DNA of 64,000 nt, from positions 372,001 through 436,000 of the forward strand of contig JAJFZO010000863.1 of assembly GCA_021397835.1 (NCBI GenBank), written 5' to 3'. Source of the DNA: Moringa oleifera (lineage: Eukaryota; Streptophyta; Magnoliopsida; Brassicales; Moringaceae). The notes below the pieces were generated by a model. That model worked only from the letters and a program-made list of their open reading frames with translations. It was not told where the DNA came from and ran no database searches. Shown piece after piece: positions 11,085 through 23,707 of the stretch (position 1 is its first letter; the number at the start of each line of letters is the position of its first letter). The translations under genes were made by a program, and so were the position numbers.

Positions 11085-13192
11085 ATGGCAGATAAACGGA
11101 AGCAGACTGCTCTCCTGGTCATTGACATGCAGGTATCTCTTCATATATGCCTAGTATCAGTACGTGCACAATATGCGTGTAATTGTGAGATTCACTTGCT
11201 TGTTTCGTTGGGTGATTATGTACATTAGAATGATTTCATACAAGATGGTTCAGTTATGCAAGTGAAAGGGGGCAAAGCCATAGTCCCCAATGTCATCAAG
11301 GCCGTCGAAATCGCTAGGCAACGTGGTACTCTCGTTGTTTGGGTAATATTTCCTGCTGTAGCTTCAACCTAACTCACGCTCTCTTTCATTTATTTCCTGT
11401 CTATATTGGGCTGTTTGTTTCTTAGGAGAAGATTTCCAAAAAGTTTTGGTTTTTTTCATTAGAATGGAAGCTTTGATTTTAGGGATTAATGCGTTTTCTC
11501 CTTGCCAAATGAATTTTAGAGATGATAATTTTTATCCCAGCTCCATAGGATTTTGTTCATTTGGGTTATTGACAAACCAATTTTATCTCTTTGTTTTGGC
11601 TGAAAGAATTTCTAGTCAGAAGACTGTTCCAACAAAGCAGATTAGCTTTACTTCTAAGTCTGTTTCTATCCTAGCTAGAATAACTGAATCCATGATCAAT
11701 TTGCCTTGATGCGTTGCTAAATTTTTCAATATGATAGATTGAGGCTGATGAAGGGATCAAATAAATTAATAATTAAGTGATTTTTCAAGTGCTCATTGGA
11801 GGAACTATCATTATTGTTTGAAAGACGGATTACCTTCTTTGCCATCTCTCTGAGCAACAGATACACTTCTTTTGCTACACCATGAAGAGTAATTTTTTTA
11901 TTTTTGTTTTTGATTAGTTTGTTCATGACTGAATTGGTGGAAAGGAAATGTTGTACTGCTCAGTGGCTGATGACAGAATAATAATGGGAATGTCTGGGTT
12001 TAGGTTGTCCGTGAACATGATCCACAGGGAAGAGATGTTGAATTATTCCGCCAGCACTTGTACCCTCCTGGGAAAGTGGGTCCTACTGTTAAGGGGACTG
12101 TGGGTGCAGAGCTTGTGGATGGCTTGGAGATCAAGGAGGGAGACTACAAGCTCGTGAAGACACGTTTTAGTGCATTCTTTGCTACCCATCTTCACTCCTT
12201 CCTTCAAGGTTCCCAGATTAATAGATTAGTGATTGTCGGTGAGAATTTGAGACCAATGAACTCTTTCAAGTGATTTAGTCATCTATAATTAATTATGTTG
12301 TATTCTATGGGTTCTCAATGGTGATTTTGTTTTATATTCTTGAATCTATAAATTTTTAGGTGTTCAAACTCCAAATTGCATCAGGCAAACTGTCTTTGAT
12401 GCAGTAGCTCTTGATTACCAGTCTGTTGCTGTTATCACTGATGCCACAGCTGCTGCAACACCTCAAGTACATGCTGGTAAGTATTGCCTGATCCATTTGA
12501 ATCAATATGAGAGATTAATTTTAGCTATTGCCTTTTCATTTATTTCACTTTTTTTATTTGTTTTTGTTTTCATGTTTACTTTGTTATTTTGTTTAAAGGA
12601 GAAGGTGCTCTAGTGTTTATCAGTTTTTTGAGTTAGACTAGTAGATTTTAGAATTGGAAGTAAATAAACAGCATTCATAATAAAATGTGGCTCAAAATTC
12701 TCACCATGCTGGATTTTGTGCTACTTGAAAGTGCTGGTTACTTTGCTTCCTTGTACACTCACTTTTGTGGAGTTGGAACTTTACAACTCGCATCATTATA
12801 GATGCATGGGTATTGGAATAAGTCACTTGGTTCATTAAAGAATACAAATAGAGATGCTGTAAGGTTTTGTGCTCGATTCAGCATAAGCCTTTGAAATATG
12901 GAACTATGGGATTTCTTAACACCTTAGTAGCTATGTTGATGATCTTCATCACAGCAAAATAACTGAAGGTTCTAGTTTCAGGTTTCCTTCTAAATGACTC
13001 TCGCCCTGAAAATGGAGATTTTTGTTCATTTTGTTTTTGGTTGTTGTGTGCTTTCAATTAAGGTCTTGTGATTGTTAAAGAAAGAAACTGATGTGGCAAA
13101 ACTGTTGTTGAGCAGCCAATATTTTTGACATGAAAAACGTTGGAGTTGCTACCCCAACATTACAAGAATGGTCTGATGAGGCTGGGCCTTGA
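11085..13192 (+). CDS. isochorismatase-family hydrolase (At3g16190-like)
   Basis: Cysteine hydrolase of the isochorismatase/nicotinamidase superfamily, 196 residues in five exons: 11085-11132, 11229-11342, 12004-12238, 12360-12476 and 13116-13192. All borders are GT-AG and the phases join. Length equals that of the Arabidopsis protein At3g16190. The family triad is visible: Asp14 (LLVIDMQND), Lys106 (LVKTRFSAFF) and Cys139 (VQTPNCIRQTVFDA). GVQTPNC carries the cis-peptide region before the nucleophile. The Arabidopsis relative is listed as a probable inactive nicotinamidase, so the substrate is unknown; with a complete triad I expect amide or C-N hydrolase activity (inference). No targeting signal is evident, suggesting the cytosol. 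Its position upstream of an NPF1 gene matches the Arabidopsis order. Confidence 0.94.
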
Positions 13193-16100
13193 TCTGTCAG
13201 ACGACATCCTGTCCTGCCTGATCGTGCTGATATGGTGTTTCTGTATATTCTGTGGATTGGTCGTGCATGGGACTTGTGTTCTAGCCAGGGCCAAAACCAG
13301 AACTCTCAGTGGGACACGGACTTTGGGGTTGTAAATGTTGTTATTATCTTATGTTGGATGATGCTGTTGCTGCCAAATTAAGATGCTAGATAATATATGA
13401 AAGCCCTGATTGTTCATATCCGCAGGTTTGTGTGTAAAGATGATGAAGCTCACAAGTATTGAAGAAAGAATAGTTTCTGGGAAAAAAAATAACGAATTAA
13501 TAGAAGCTTCTCCTTCTGACTGGCATATGCCTAGCTCTACAATAATGTTATACGGGGAGTTGAAGTTGACGGGCCCTGGATTGGGCTTGTTCATATGAAG
13601 TTGTTGGGTCTTACGTCCTTGCTTCAGAACAGGCTGAAATCAATAAGGGTCCAAACAAATCACTCTTCCAAGTCCACAGAGAGCGAATAGCCCCACTCTT
13701 CCAAGTCTGACTCTCATACCCAGATGAATAAAACTAGCTAGAAACACTAAAACTTTTGTATCTCAATTAGAAAAAAAAAAAAAGGATTTGTATGTTTCAA
13801 AGGATTCTTCAGAAACCACAAAAAAGAAAAAGATGAAAAGCTTCCCTTCATCCCTAACTCATGTCAAGTCATTTTTGGAAGTTTATTGTGTCACTTTATC
13901 GGTACCTCCTCCTAGTGGATTATTGGTTGAGGCAAGAACTCCTGGTTTTCTGGTAAAATAAGGACATTAAAGCAGCAGAACAGAGCAGAGCAGCTAATAA
14001 ATCATCTTGTTCCACGTGCATGGAGCAATAAAGAGCTTTAGTAAAACCAATAACTCCAGACACAACTCCTGGATTCCAACCCTGTTTCTCTCATTACTCT
14101 GTCTTCCTTGAGTCTGGAAATCAGTTTCTCATGTGCATCCGGAAGAAAAGAAACGGAAGTGAGTTAAGGAATTGTTTGTGGGAGAAATTGGTCGGCAAGA
14201 AAGCTTGGAGGAAAATAGGATGTTGAAGGAGAAAAGGCTGCTACTTCCAGCACTGCCTTTGCGTCTGTTTGGAGACAACGAAAATGAGGGACAGGGTGGT
14301 GCTGACTTTAAGGCCTTTTTAGCGGGACATGCTAATCTGTTTACCTAACACGTGAAGCCTTTGAATCACCAAAAAGATGCAATTCTGTTCATCATCCTCT
14401 ACCCACAAAAACAAATTCAGAGAATATGCCTTATGGTATGGCAGCCTTTTCTAATTTTTCTTCTTAATAATTCCCTGCCACTACATGGGTCATGGATTCT
14501 AAATTTTTAAAATCAAGTTTTCTTGGTAAACAAATGCAATAAATTGTAAGGTAATTGGTACTTGGTGTGCAATATTAAAATTATTGGGAGATGAGATGGA
14601 AGCCTCATGCATGTACACATGAAAAAGGGAAAATTATTATGGAAAGAAAGTGACGGTTAGGGCAGACACTGCAACACGCAAACAGCCTAAATGGAGGGGC
14701 ATGGCCATCCTTATTCCCTTGTCCTCACCTCCTTTTCCAATATCCTTTCCAGTCTCCACTCTCAATAATAAACTTCTACTTCCCATCCAAGAATTGCTTT
14801 CGCCCCACCATGTCCGTGAATGAATGACCCTCATTGTGCCATTCAAGTCTCTTCTTCGGTCCTTTTGTTTATATCCCATCTATAGACTTTTGTAAAGGAA
14901 CAAGCTTCTGCCTTACTGGTAAGTCTCTTCCTGTTTGGTTGATGAGAAAGTGCTGGAAAAAAAAGATTAAAAAAAGAAAAAACAAAGGGGGAGGGTAAGG
15001 ATGACATGAAGGATAATCTACTTAGTGGATAAAAAGTCATATGAATGCCCACATGTCCCGTATAGTCTGCATGTGGACTGTCATGGTTGGACATAAAGTG
15101 AAGATCTCAATTTATTAACTTGTCCTTTATTTTTTGGTTTTTTTATGCTCTTTTTTTATTGTTTTTCAAAAATTTTGCCCATCACACCTAACCAATAATA
15201 ATCCATTTTTTTTCAGCAAAATAAAATGTGTTATGGAGAAGATCTATCAATCTTACATGAATGAGTAAACATGAAGAACAAGATTGATACCAAATACATC
15301 CAGTAATTCCTTCAATTCTAGAAAAACTAAAGAAACATCAGTATGGATTTTCTTGAATTTTCCGAGAAAGTTGAAAATGGAGCAGTGAATGATTGTATCA
15401 CATAATACAAAAGGGAGCTTAACATATGCAAAACTGAACCCACGTGCACAGAGAGGCAGAGTATGATGACCAGAAGAGGTTGAGGTTGAGGGTGGTGGTT
15501 GTCCTTGAACATCAATGGACCCCTTTTAATTTAACTGACGCAACCTCAGTATGTGACATTGACTTGTGATCGGAAACAGGATGCGCACTGCACCCAACCT
15601 CTCTGCCCCGGCGTAGCGGATTTTGCATAATTGCTGCCTTCTGAACACTTCACTTTACTCCGCAAAAGCCCCTTTTCATCTTGTCAATACCAGGAACAAG
15701 AACAGCTAGACTAAGCTGTGCCATTTACCAAAACCCTCCATTATTTTTCTATATATGAAAAGGGTATGTCTCAAATACTTTTAATCCAAATGAAAATAAT
15801 GTTGTTTCTATTTATCAATGTCTATGTTCTCTTCCCAAATGGAAAATTGGGATTTCTAACCCAAAAATAGGGAATTTGGGTTAATCATATTTGACCTTAG
15901 AGTTGATTTTACCAAAAGTATTAGGCTAAGTTAGGAGTTAGTGCAAGAGAAAGACTGAGTGGTCCTCTAAAGCTTTGCCCTTTTTTATAATAAACTGAAA
16001 AAGAGAAACCATTCTCTAATCTTAAAGGATTTACTTTTATATTCTTCCGTTTTAGAAAACTTTCTGAAACTCTTTGACTCGCTTAATCTATTATATTTGC

Positions 16101-18212
16101 ATATATAAATCCACTTGGTGACAAGAATCTCAATTTATAAAACTCTTTTATTGTATAATATAATAATCCTTCTAAACAATCATCATATAAACATTGTGTG
16201 TCCATTTTTATTTTAAAATAATGAATTTACATTCTTTAGAATTAATCCACATAACAATATATAAAATTTTATATATTTTTAAATCATAAAAGATAATTAT
16301 ATATATATATATAAAGTGCATCAAGAAAAAAAAATTAAAAAGATAATAAGTCATGAGTGTGTTTGAATCAAAATTAGACATGATGGTTACTTTTCTTTAA
16401 TGTTACTGTTTCATGTTTTGTTATCATCCATATCCATCACATTGATTCATCAAATCTTAATAATTGTGCATACATTATCCTATGATTCCATTATTGCGTA
16501 TTGTAATTGTGATGGGCGAGTCACTTAGCCGTGCCCCCTTCTTCTCAATTAATAGGGACCGTATGATGTGGAGATCGAGTACTCTTTTATAAATATGAAC
16601 AATAATGATTCACTTTATCAAACCCTATTTAATTTTATCAAATACATATCTTTGCATAAATTCATAATCTCAGTGATTTGACTTATAAACTGTGTATTAA
16701 TTGCCCGATAATTAATTTACTATTTCTAGATTTCTTGATAATCAAATTAAAATAATATGCCTTTTTCTTGAAAAAGGGTTTTATGGAACTCAACAGCCCA
16801 ATATCAATGGGCTCATATTGACACTGTTTAAGAAAAAAGCATTTTACAATGTTCATTTATTATTCACATGACGGTAGAATCACTATATATATATATAAGA
16901 AAATAAAGAATTAAAATTTAATGTTGAATTTTTTAAAAAATATAATATGTGATAATTTAATAAAAATAAATATAATTTAAAAATTTAAACTGTATGTTAT
17001 ATATCAAATTCAAGTTTAATATTTAAAAGATGAAAAATCAAATCATAATCTATTAATATGATTTAAATTAAACTTTGACTCAAATATATATAAAAAATTA
17101 AAAGTATTTTTGGAATTAAAATATTTAAAAATAAATTAAAAAATTTTTACAACTCATTTTCAGTTTATCTTTTAATTTTGGCTAATTAACGATTATAACA
17201 TTTTTTAAAAAATATATTTTAAATATTAAAAAAGTTAATTTAATTTTTTATAGTAATTTAAATATTTTTTAAATTTATAAAAAAATTAATTCAAAAATTG
17301 TAATGCAAAAGTTTTAATTAAAACATGCTCAATTCAAAATTTGTTTGATAAATTTTAATTTGATTTAGATTGATAAATTGAGATTAGATTTATTACTTTT
17401 TTTAAAACAGTAAAATTTAATTTAACACATAAAATATATTTTAAAATTTAAAATAAATTTTATTTTTAATATAATAAATTATAAAATTTTTTTATTAAAA
17501 AACTTAATACATGTCAAATCAACTAAATACTTAGTCCCTATCATATGCTGAAAGGTTAAATTATCATGTTTGAGAGGGCTGAGGCATTCATTACAACTTA
17601 GCAACTTTCTATGACATTTTCATTTACGACATCTCACATTATTTACTCTCCTACATAAAATTAAAAACCCCAAAAAAACAGAGATAAATAAATAAATCCA
17701 CTTCAATATAATTTCTATTACTACCACTTATCATCAACTTCTGGAAAAATTATTTTTCATTATAAATATTATTTATTTTAAAATTATTTTATTATATTAA
17801 ATCTGAAAATTTGAATCATATAGTTAATGTTTTTATCAAATTAATTATGATTTTGTAAAATAAATAAAGAAAGAGATGATTTAATTAGAAAAACCCAAAA
17901 AAATAAAATGTATTAGAAAATGACATAGAAATTAAAAAACTTTGGCATTTTTACATCCCCCAAAAAAGTGACTGGAAAAAATAATTTCTGACTGAGAATT
18001 CTTTATGTCACTGTCTACGGTCCAGTCCTTTCTCCATAGTTATTCAAAAGCTAAGCTTTTCTTTTCAAAAAAGAAAAAAAATAATATAAAGTTAAGAAAG
18101 CGAAAATTCTTTATTGAGTATCCAGCATTTATTTCTCACTTGTACACGCACAGAGATCTTTCTGTCTGAAAATCATAAAAACTGTGAACTCGCTCAGACA
18201 AAGATTTCCTAG

Positions 18213-18248
<36 letters not shown>

Positions 18249-18331
18249 CTCTCCACACTCGCCATTCTCTGTCTCTCTGCTTGTCTTCATTTCCGAGAGG
18301 GAAAGCCAGAGCTCAACGTTCGAGCAAGAAA
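13193..18331. other. intergenic region and NPF1 5' leader
   Basis: Includes the 3' UTR of the isochorismatase-like gene and the 5' leader of the NPF gene. Open frames around 13349-13598, 14637-15094 and 15327-15515 have no family resemblance or splice context and are treated as chance. 16200-17520 is extremely AT-rich. No repeat family was recognised. Confidence 0.5.
18218..18245. repeat. (CT)n repeat in NPF1 5' leader
   Basis: About 14 CT units end roughly 85 bp before the NPF start codon. Pyrimidine-rich leaders are common in plant genes; on the other strand this is a GAGA tract. Confidence 0.85.
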
Positions 18332-21300
18332 ATGGAGCAGTCAGATCAAAGGGAAGTCACAGATCAACACGCTCCCCGAAGACCAAAGGGTGGCCTCGTT
18401 ACCATGCCATTCATCATAGGTACAATCAACAGTCCTCAAATGTTAACATGTCCTCTCTTACTTCTCTCATTCAGCTTGATCTCTGGTTTACCATCTTTCT
18501 TCGTGATCTTTCTGAGGTGCCAACAGAATGAGTTGGGTACAGGAAACAACATGAATCCTGAAATGGGGTTCTTCATTTTCTGTTTATGAGCTTGGTTGCT
18601 GAATCTTCTGTTTTCTGGTTTCCTCTTTTGAGCAGCAAACGAAGCCTTTGAGAAGGTGGCAAGCTATGGGCTAGTGCCAAATATGATACTGTACTTGATG
18701 AGCGATTACAGGCTAGGAGTAGCCAAAGGCACCAACTTCATCTTCTTCTGGACAGCTGCTACCAATTTCATGCCTCTTGTGGGTGCTTTCCTCTCCGATT
18801 CCTATCTGGGTCGTTTCCTCACCATTGGTATTGCTTCCGTTTCTAGTTTCTTGGTACTGCACTTTCCCTCCCACTGTCTCTGTCTCTCTCTACTTTTCTT
18901 TCATTTAACTTGCTCCGATTTCTCGTGGATGTTAAGATAAATATTATTTGGGATTTGCAAATGCTAGAGACAGCTAGGATTTCTTGAAAAAGGGTCTGAT
19001 TTCTCTGCCTTTGCTGACTTTGTGGGTAATAGATACTGACCCAAAGATTAATTATTAAAGTTTTTAAACTTTCCCAGTGCCATGTTCTTCCGGCAAGTCA
19101 TGTGAATATTGTAAGCTTATACGATAATCTATGCAACAATTTTTTTTTTTAAGAAAAAGGTGTCAAGCAGTGTTTGTAGACAGCAATGAGTGACTTCTTG
19201 GAGGGAGATAAGAATTATTTAGGGTCTGGTCAGCTTAAGGGCCCACCAGGACCCACATCAAATTTTGGACAGATGCTATAATTTTATTCTCTTGCTTTTC
19301 TCCAAGTCCAAAAGCAGAAGCAAACCTGGCTCAAGGTAAAGCACTGCTGTTGCCCGTGGCGTCCAGAATGGTCAATTGGTTTAGAAGTACTTTCTTCAAA
19401 GTTGTCATTTTCTTAAGAAAATAAAGAGGAACGCTGTTACTCATGAATCCCATATGTTGACGGACAAGAATGCCTTTTTTGGGGGTTTTTTTACCCTTGT
19501 CAAACAAAAGATAATTAGTTTTTTTTGAAATAAATTTTTGAGAGTAAGTTTCTCAATGTAGGAAATGGCCCATGGTTACTTTCAGGTTCTTTCAGTTATT
19601 TATTTGCTACTTCTTTCTGCTCCAAGACAGCAGGCAACCTCTTCTCCTGCCCAGAACAAGCAGCTGAAGAAGTTAAAACAATCTGGACATGAATAGTGTG
19701 CTGCCAGTAGACTTCACAAGTTTAATATTTACTATCTTCTTTTTAAGCCGAGCACTACATAAATGATTGTTGTGACCGATGGAACTTGGCTTGTTAAGCT
19801 TTGTGTCTGAATGAAACTACTTGACATTTTGTTGATATCAAAAGGGTGATGAGGCAGAAATTTTGAATGTTAACAGGGGATGACACTTCTATGGTTAACA
19901 GCTATGATACCGCAAGCAAAGCCTCCACCTTGTGACCCTGTTAGCCAAAGCTGCAAAACACCAACGGCAGCTCAAATGAGCATCTTAGTCTTCTCGTTCG
20001 CCCTCATGTCCATTGGAGCTGGTGGCATCAGGCCATGCTCCTTAGCATTTGGTGCTGATCAATTGGATAACAAAGATAACCCCAAAAACGAGAGGGTGTT
20101 AGAGAGTTTCTTTGGTTGGTACTATGCTTCAGCTGCAGTTTCTGTTCTGATTGCTTTGACAGGTATTGTTTACGTCCAAGATCATCTTGGATGGAAAGTG
20201 GGTTTTGGAGTTCCAGCGATCCTAATGATCTTTGCCACTTTATTGTTTTTCCTTGCGTCTCCTTTATACGTCAAGCGAAAAGCGAGCAAGAGCCTGCTCA
20301 CTGGCTTTGTGCAAGTGATTGTTGCTACATACAGGAACAGAAACATCCCGTTTCCTGCTCAAGACTCAAGGGGGTGTTACCATCATGGCAAGGACTCAGA
20401 GCTTGCAGCTCCAACCGACAAATTAAGGTATCATCCCTTCATTGTTATTGTTTATGTCACCAACTTGTTGATTCTCTGTTTGCCTGGATGTTCATGGACT
20501 TCCTCTCTTATGTTGCTATCAGGTTTCTGAACAGAGCTTGCATCATAAGTAATCCCGGACATGAAATAGCCCCGGATGGATCAGCAGCGAACCCCTGGAG
20601 GCTTTGCACGATAGAGCAAGTGGACGAGCTGAAAGCACTCATCAAAGTCCTGCCATTATGGTCCACAGGGATCATGCTGTCGATAAACGTTAGCCAAAAC
20701 TCATTCCAATTACTGCAGGCGAAATCCATGGATCGGAACATCAACTCAAGCTTCCAAATTCCAGCAGGCTCTTTTGGTATGTTTGCTATTATTGCTCTAG
20801 CACTCTGGGTCGTTTTATACGATCGTGCCATCCTCCCCGTGGCTTCGAAGATCAAGGGTAAACCAGTAAGACTTAGCGTTAAGCTAAGAATGGGAATGGG
20901 GCTATTCGTCTCTTGCATTGCCATGGTAATTTCAGCATTTGTGGAGAACGTTAGAAGAAGAAAAGCACTCCGCCAGGGGTACCTGAACGATGCTCAACAA
21001 GTGGTGCACATGTCTGCAATGTGGCTTGTGCCACAATATGTCCTAAATGGCTTAGCAGAAGCATTAACGGCGATTGGGCAAACAGAGTTCTTCTATTCAG
21101 AGTTCCCCAAGAACATGTCGAGCATTGCAGCCTCCCTGTTTGGGCTAGGCATGGCTGTGGCCAACCTGTTGGCTAGTGTTATACTTAGCACTGTCAACAA
21201 CATTACTTCAAGAAGGGGCAGAGAGAGTTGGGTTTCCGATGATATTAACAAGGGTCACTACGACTACTACTATTGGGTCCTTGCCCTGATGAGCTTCATC

Positions 21301-21435
21301 AATTTGCTCTACTTCCTCATCTGCAGTTGGGCATATGGTCCTTCCGCTGAAGAACTCAGGAAGAGCTTGAAGGAAGAAGAAGAATTATCTAATCCTGGCA
21401 AAGCTTTTGAGCAGACAGACGAGAAAGCTAATTAG
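18332..21435 (+). CDS. NPF1.2: NRT1/PTR family transporter, NPF1.2-like
   Basis: Proton-coupled major facilitator of the NRT1/PTR (NPF) family, subfamily 1. Four exons, 18332-18419, 18636-18853, 19877-20427 and 20523-21435, give 589 residues, normal for a 12-helix NPF. The start is the only ATG in frame, after the CT-rich leader. Evidence: the ExxEK proton-coupling motif at 32-36 (NEAFEKVASYG), DSYLGRF after helix 2, GAGGIRPCSLAFGADQ in helix 4, ESFFGWYYAS, PEVWSTG-like LPLWSTGIMLSINVSQNSFQ, PQYVLNGLAEALTAIGQTEF, and an acidic C-terminal tail (KEEEEL). Arabidopsis NPF1.1 and NPF1.2 are low-affinity nitrate transporters of leaf phloem companion cells; hormone transport has also been assigned to members. 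I infer a plasma-membrane nitrate role here. It sits between the isochorismatase-like gene and AAE13, as NPF1.1 does in Arabidopsis. Confidence 0.96.
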
Positions 21436-22734
21436 TCCCCGGGATGGGATTATCAGCATGACTTGTATCTAAACTTGGTATGATTGTTTGCGTAGCTACA
21501 TGATTGGGTGATGATATTGATTAATTTGGCACATAGTTTTTTGGATTATTAAACCTGTTATTATGTACTATATTTACCCAGTGTGAATCTCTTCTATACA
21601 GTGTATTTTACACCATTCTTTTACCCTTTCTTACACTATAGTTTTGTTCCAGTGTTCTGTATTGGAGTGACTACTGCTTGAAACACTGATTTAATTCTTT
21701 CTTGTCTGTTCAGCATGTTAATCAAATCTAAATTAACAAAAAGTTTGAAATTGCTTATGTTATCTGTTTTGAATTTAATTTTTTTTTATTTTATAAGATT
21801 GTCAATGTAATCACCTAAAATTGATTTTGAACTTGAATTGAGATAGGCCAAAGAGTTTGGACAGTTTGAAAAGAGGATAGTTTAAATGATCAAATTAGTA
21901 TTTAGTAATTGAGTGAACATTAAAAATGAAAAAAATTATATATATATTTATAACTGTTGAGATTTTTCAATAGTTTTTTTTTTTTTTTAACTTTGATAAA
22001 AGAAACACGTTAAATTAAAGATGTTTATTATTTTTTTAAACTAAGTGAAAATTATTAAAGGTGTTTATTATTTCATTTATTGTAATTGATTGTAGCATGC
22101 AAAGAGTCTGTGTCTGTTCAATTCTGGAACCCGAGACCATTTGTTTGGATTGAATTATTTGAATAATGAAAGATTAGTGTAATTAATCAAAATCACTTTC
22201 ATTTGGTTCATAAAAAATGAGAAATGAGGAAGCTCCTCTTTGTTTCTATCTTTGATGGAATCTTGAAAAGACTCGGTAACTTTTATATCCATTAATTATC
22301 ATCTTCTCAAAATTAATGAACTCAACAACTTACAGAATTCTGCAATGGAAACTCGGCTTTCAGGCTTTACTAATTTAGGGTCATTATCTAACAATAACAG
22401 AAGCAATAATGGAGATTTGCAGCCTATTAAAAATTAGATATGACATAATAAAGAGAGTGATTTTTGGGTTGTCTTCATCCTTTGGTTTTCTTGGCACAGG
22501 GACCATGCAAGAGAAACCTGACATCATATTTTTCCACACTTTCCCAAGAAACAAACGCAAATTGTCAGTCTTTACTCCATTGTCACCTTCTCTCTCGGGA
22601 CCCATAGTTTCGGATTCCTGCTGCTCTCCCATGTTGGCATGTCCCTATATGTACCTACACAGGGAAGACTTCCCATTCTACACCGTTGATCATTTCCACC
22701 GAAACCCAAGAGAGAAAAACGGTCAAACGATTTG
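21436..22734. other. intergenic between NPF1 and PRXIIB
   Basis: NPF 3' UTR, AT-rich spacer and the PRXIIB promoter and leader. Open frames of 80-110 codons at 22384-22735 on both strands overlap the leader and match no family. No repeat recognised. Confidence 0.5.
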
Positions 22735-23429
22735 ATGGCTCCTATCTCCGCTGGCGATACGATTCCCGATGGGAGTCTGGCTTACTTTGACGAGAACGAC
22801 CAGCTCCATAGCGTGTCAGTACACGCTCTCGCTGCCGGTAAACAGGTCATCCTCTTTGGTGTTCCCGGTGCTTTTACCCCCACTTGCAGGTAAACTTTTT
22901 CTGTCCAGCGTATGTTAAAGTGTTTGAGATGTTACCAACTACTAAGAAAGTAACAACAATTTGTCTCGTGGGTGGCAGCATGAAGCATGTTCCAGGCTTC
23001 ATCGACAAAGCAGAAGATCTAAAGGCGAAAGGAATTAGTGAGATACTGCTTATTAGTGGTACAACAGAAAAACAGGCCTGATTCTTTCAACATATGGCTT
23101 GTACAATTAAGGAAAATCCCCAATCTTGTCTTCAACTTTGTCTTCTTCCTCTTATTCTACTCGTGGTTTATGCAGTGAATGACCCGTATGTGATGAAGGC
23201 ATGGGCTAAGTCATACCCGGAGAACAAGCATGTTAAGTTTCTTTCTGATGGCTCTGCAGCTTACACAAAAGCTCTTGGTCTCGAGCTGGATGTCTCTAAT
23301 GGAGGATATGGAGTTCGGTCTCGCAGGTATGCTCTCTTGCTTCAGGACTTGAAGGTGAAGGTTGCTAATGTTGAATCAGGAGGAGAGTTCAATGTTTCCA
23401 GTGCTCAACAGATTCTCGAGGCTCTTTGA
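22735..23429 (+). CDS. PRXIIB: type II peroxiredoxin (PRXIIB-like), resolving Cys missing
   Basis: Cytosolic thiol peroxidase that reduces H2O2 and alkyl hydroperoxides. Three exons, 22735-22889, 22979-23058 and 23176-23429, give 162 residues, exactly the length of plant PRXIIB. The peroxidatic site is intact: PGAFTPTCS with Cys51, plus GVRSRRYALLL with the conserved Arg. There is no N-terminal extension, so it is not the organellar E or F type. The second cysteine of type II enzymes (Cys76, normally in EI(I/L)CxSVND) is replaced by Leu: the codons at 23046-23057 read ATA CTG CTT ATT. Cys51 is the only cysteine in the protein, so no intramolecular disulfide can form. An AATAAA signal follows at 23468. 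The gene converges on AAE13, whose stop is about 280 bp away. Confidence 0.95.
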
Positions 23430-23467
23430 TCGCTTTCTGCCATCCCTGTATCTCCAATGTGTCCTGT

Positions 23468-23473
23468 AATAAA
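23468..23473 (+). terminator. polyadenylation signal of PRXIIB
   Basis: AATAAA 39 bp after the stop codon, the usual spacing for a plant near-upstream element. Signal choice is inferred from position only. Confidence 0.5.
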
Positions 23474-23707
23474 GTTGTTCCCAAGGACATAAAAAAGTAA
23501 TGAAAAACAAATGCAGCTGCTTCTTTACGCATTTCTCCAACCAAATTCCATTTGTTGACCAAAATTGCCTACAAGGTTATTGATTCTACTCAGGCAGTTT
23601 TATAATGTAGTAGGAATCTAGCCTAAATGGTCATAAATCTTTTGCCATTCCAACGGAAGTCATGGTGAATTGGCAAACACTTTGCATCTGTCCAATCTGA
23701 TTCAGTT

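Noticed and set aside
13430..13530. Possible C/D-box snoRNA (GATGATGA followed by CTGA)
   Set aside because: Boxes are short and common by chance; no terminal stem or guide region could be shown.
14637..15515. Several 60-83 codon frames on the minus strand
   Set aside because: Low-complexity or composition-driven, no family resemblance and no neighbouring exons.
22384..22735. Overlapping frames before PRXIIB on both strands
   Set aside because: They lie in the promoter and leader and match no family; the plus frame ends just before the PRXIIB ATG.
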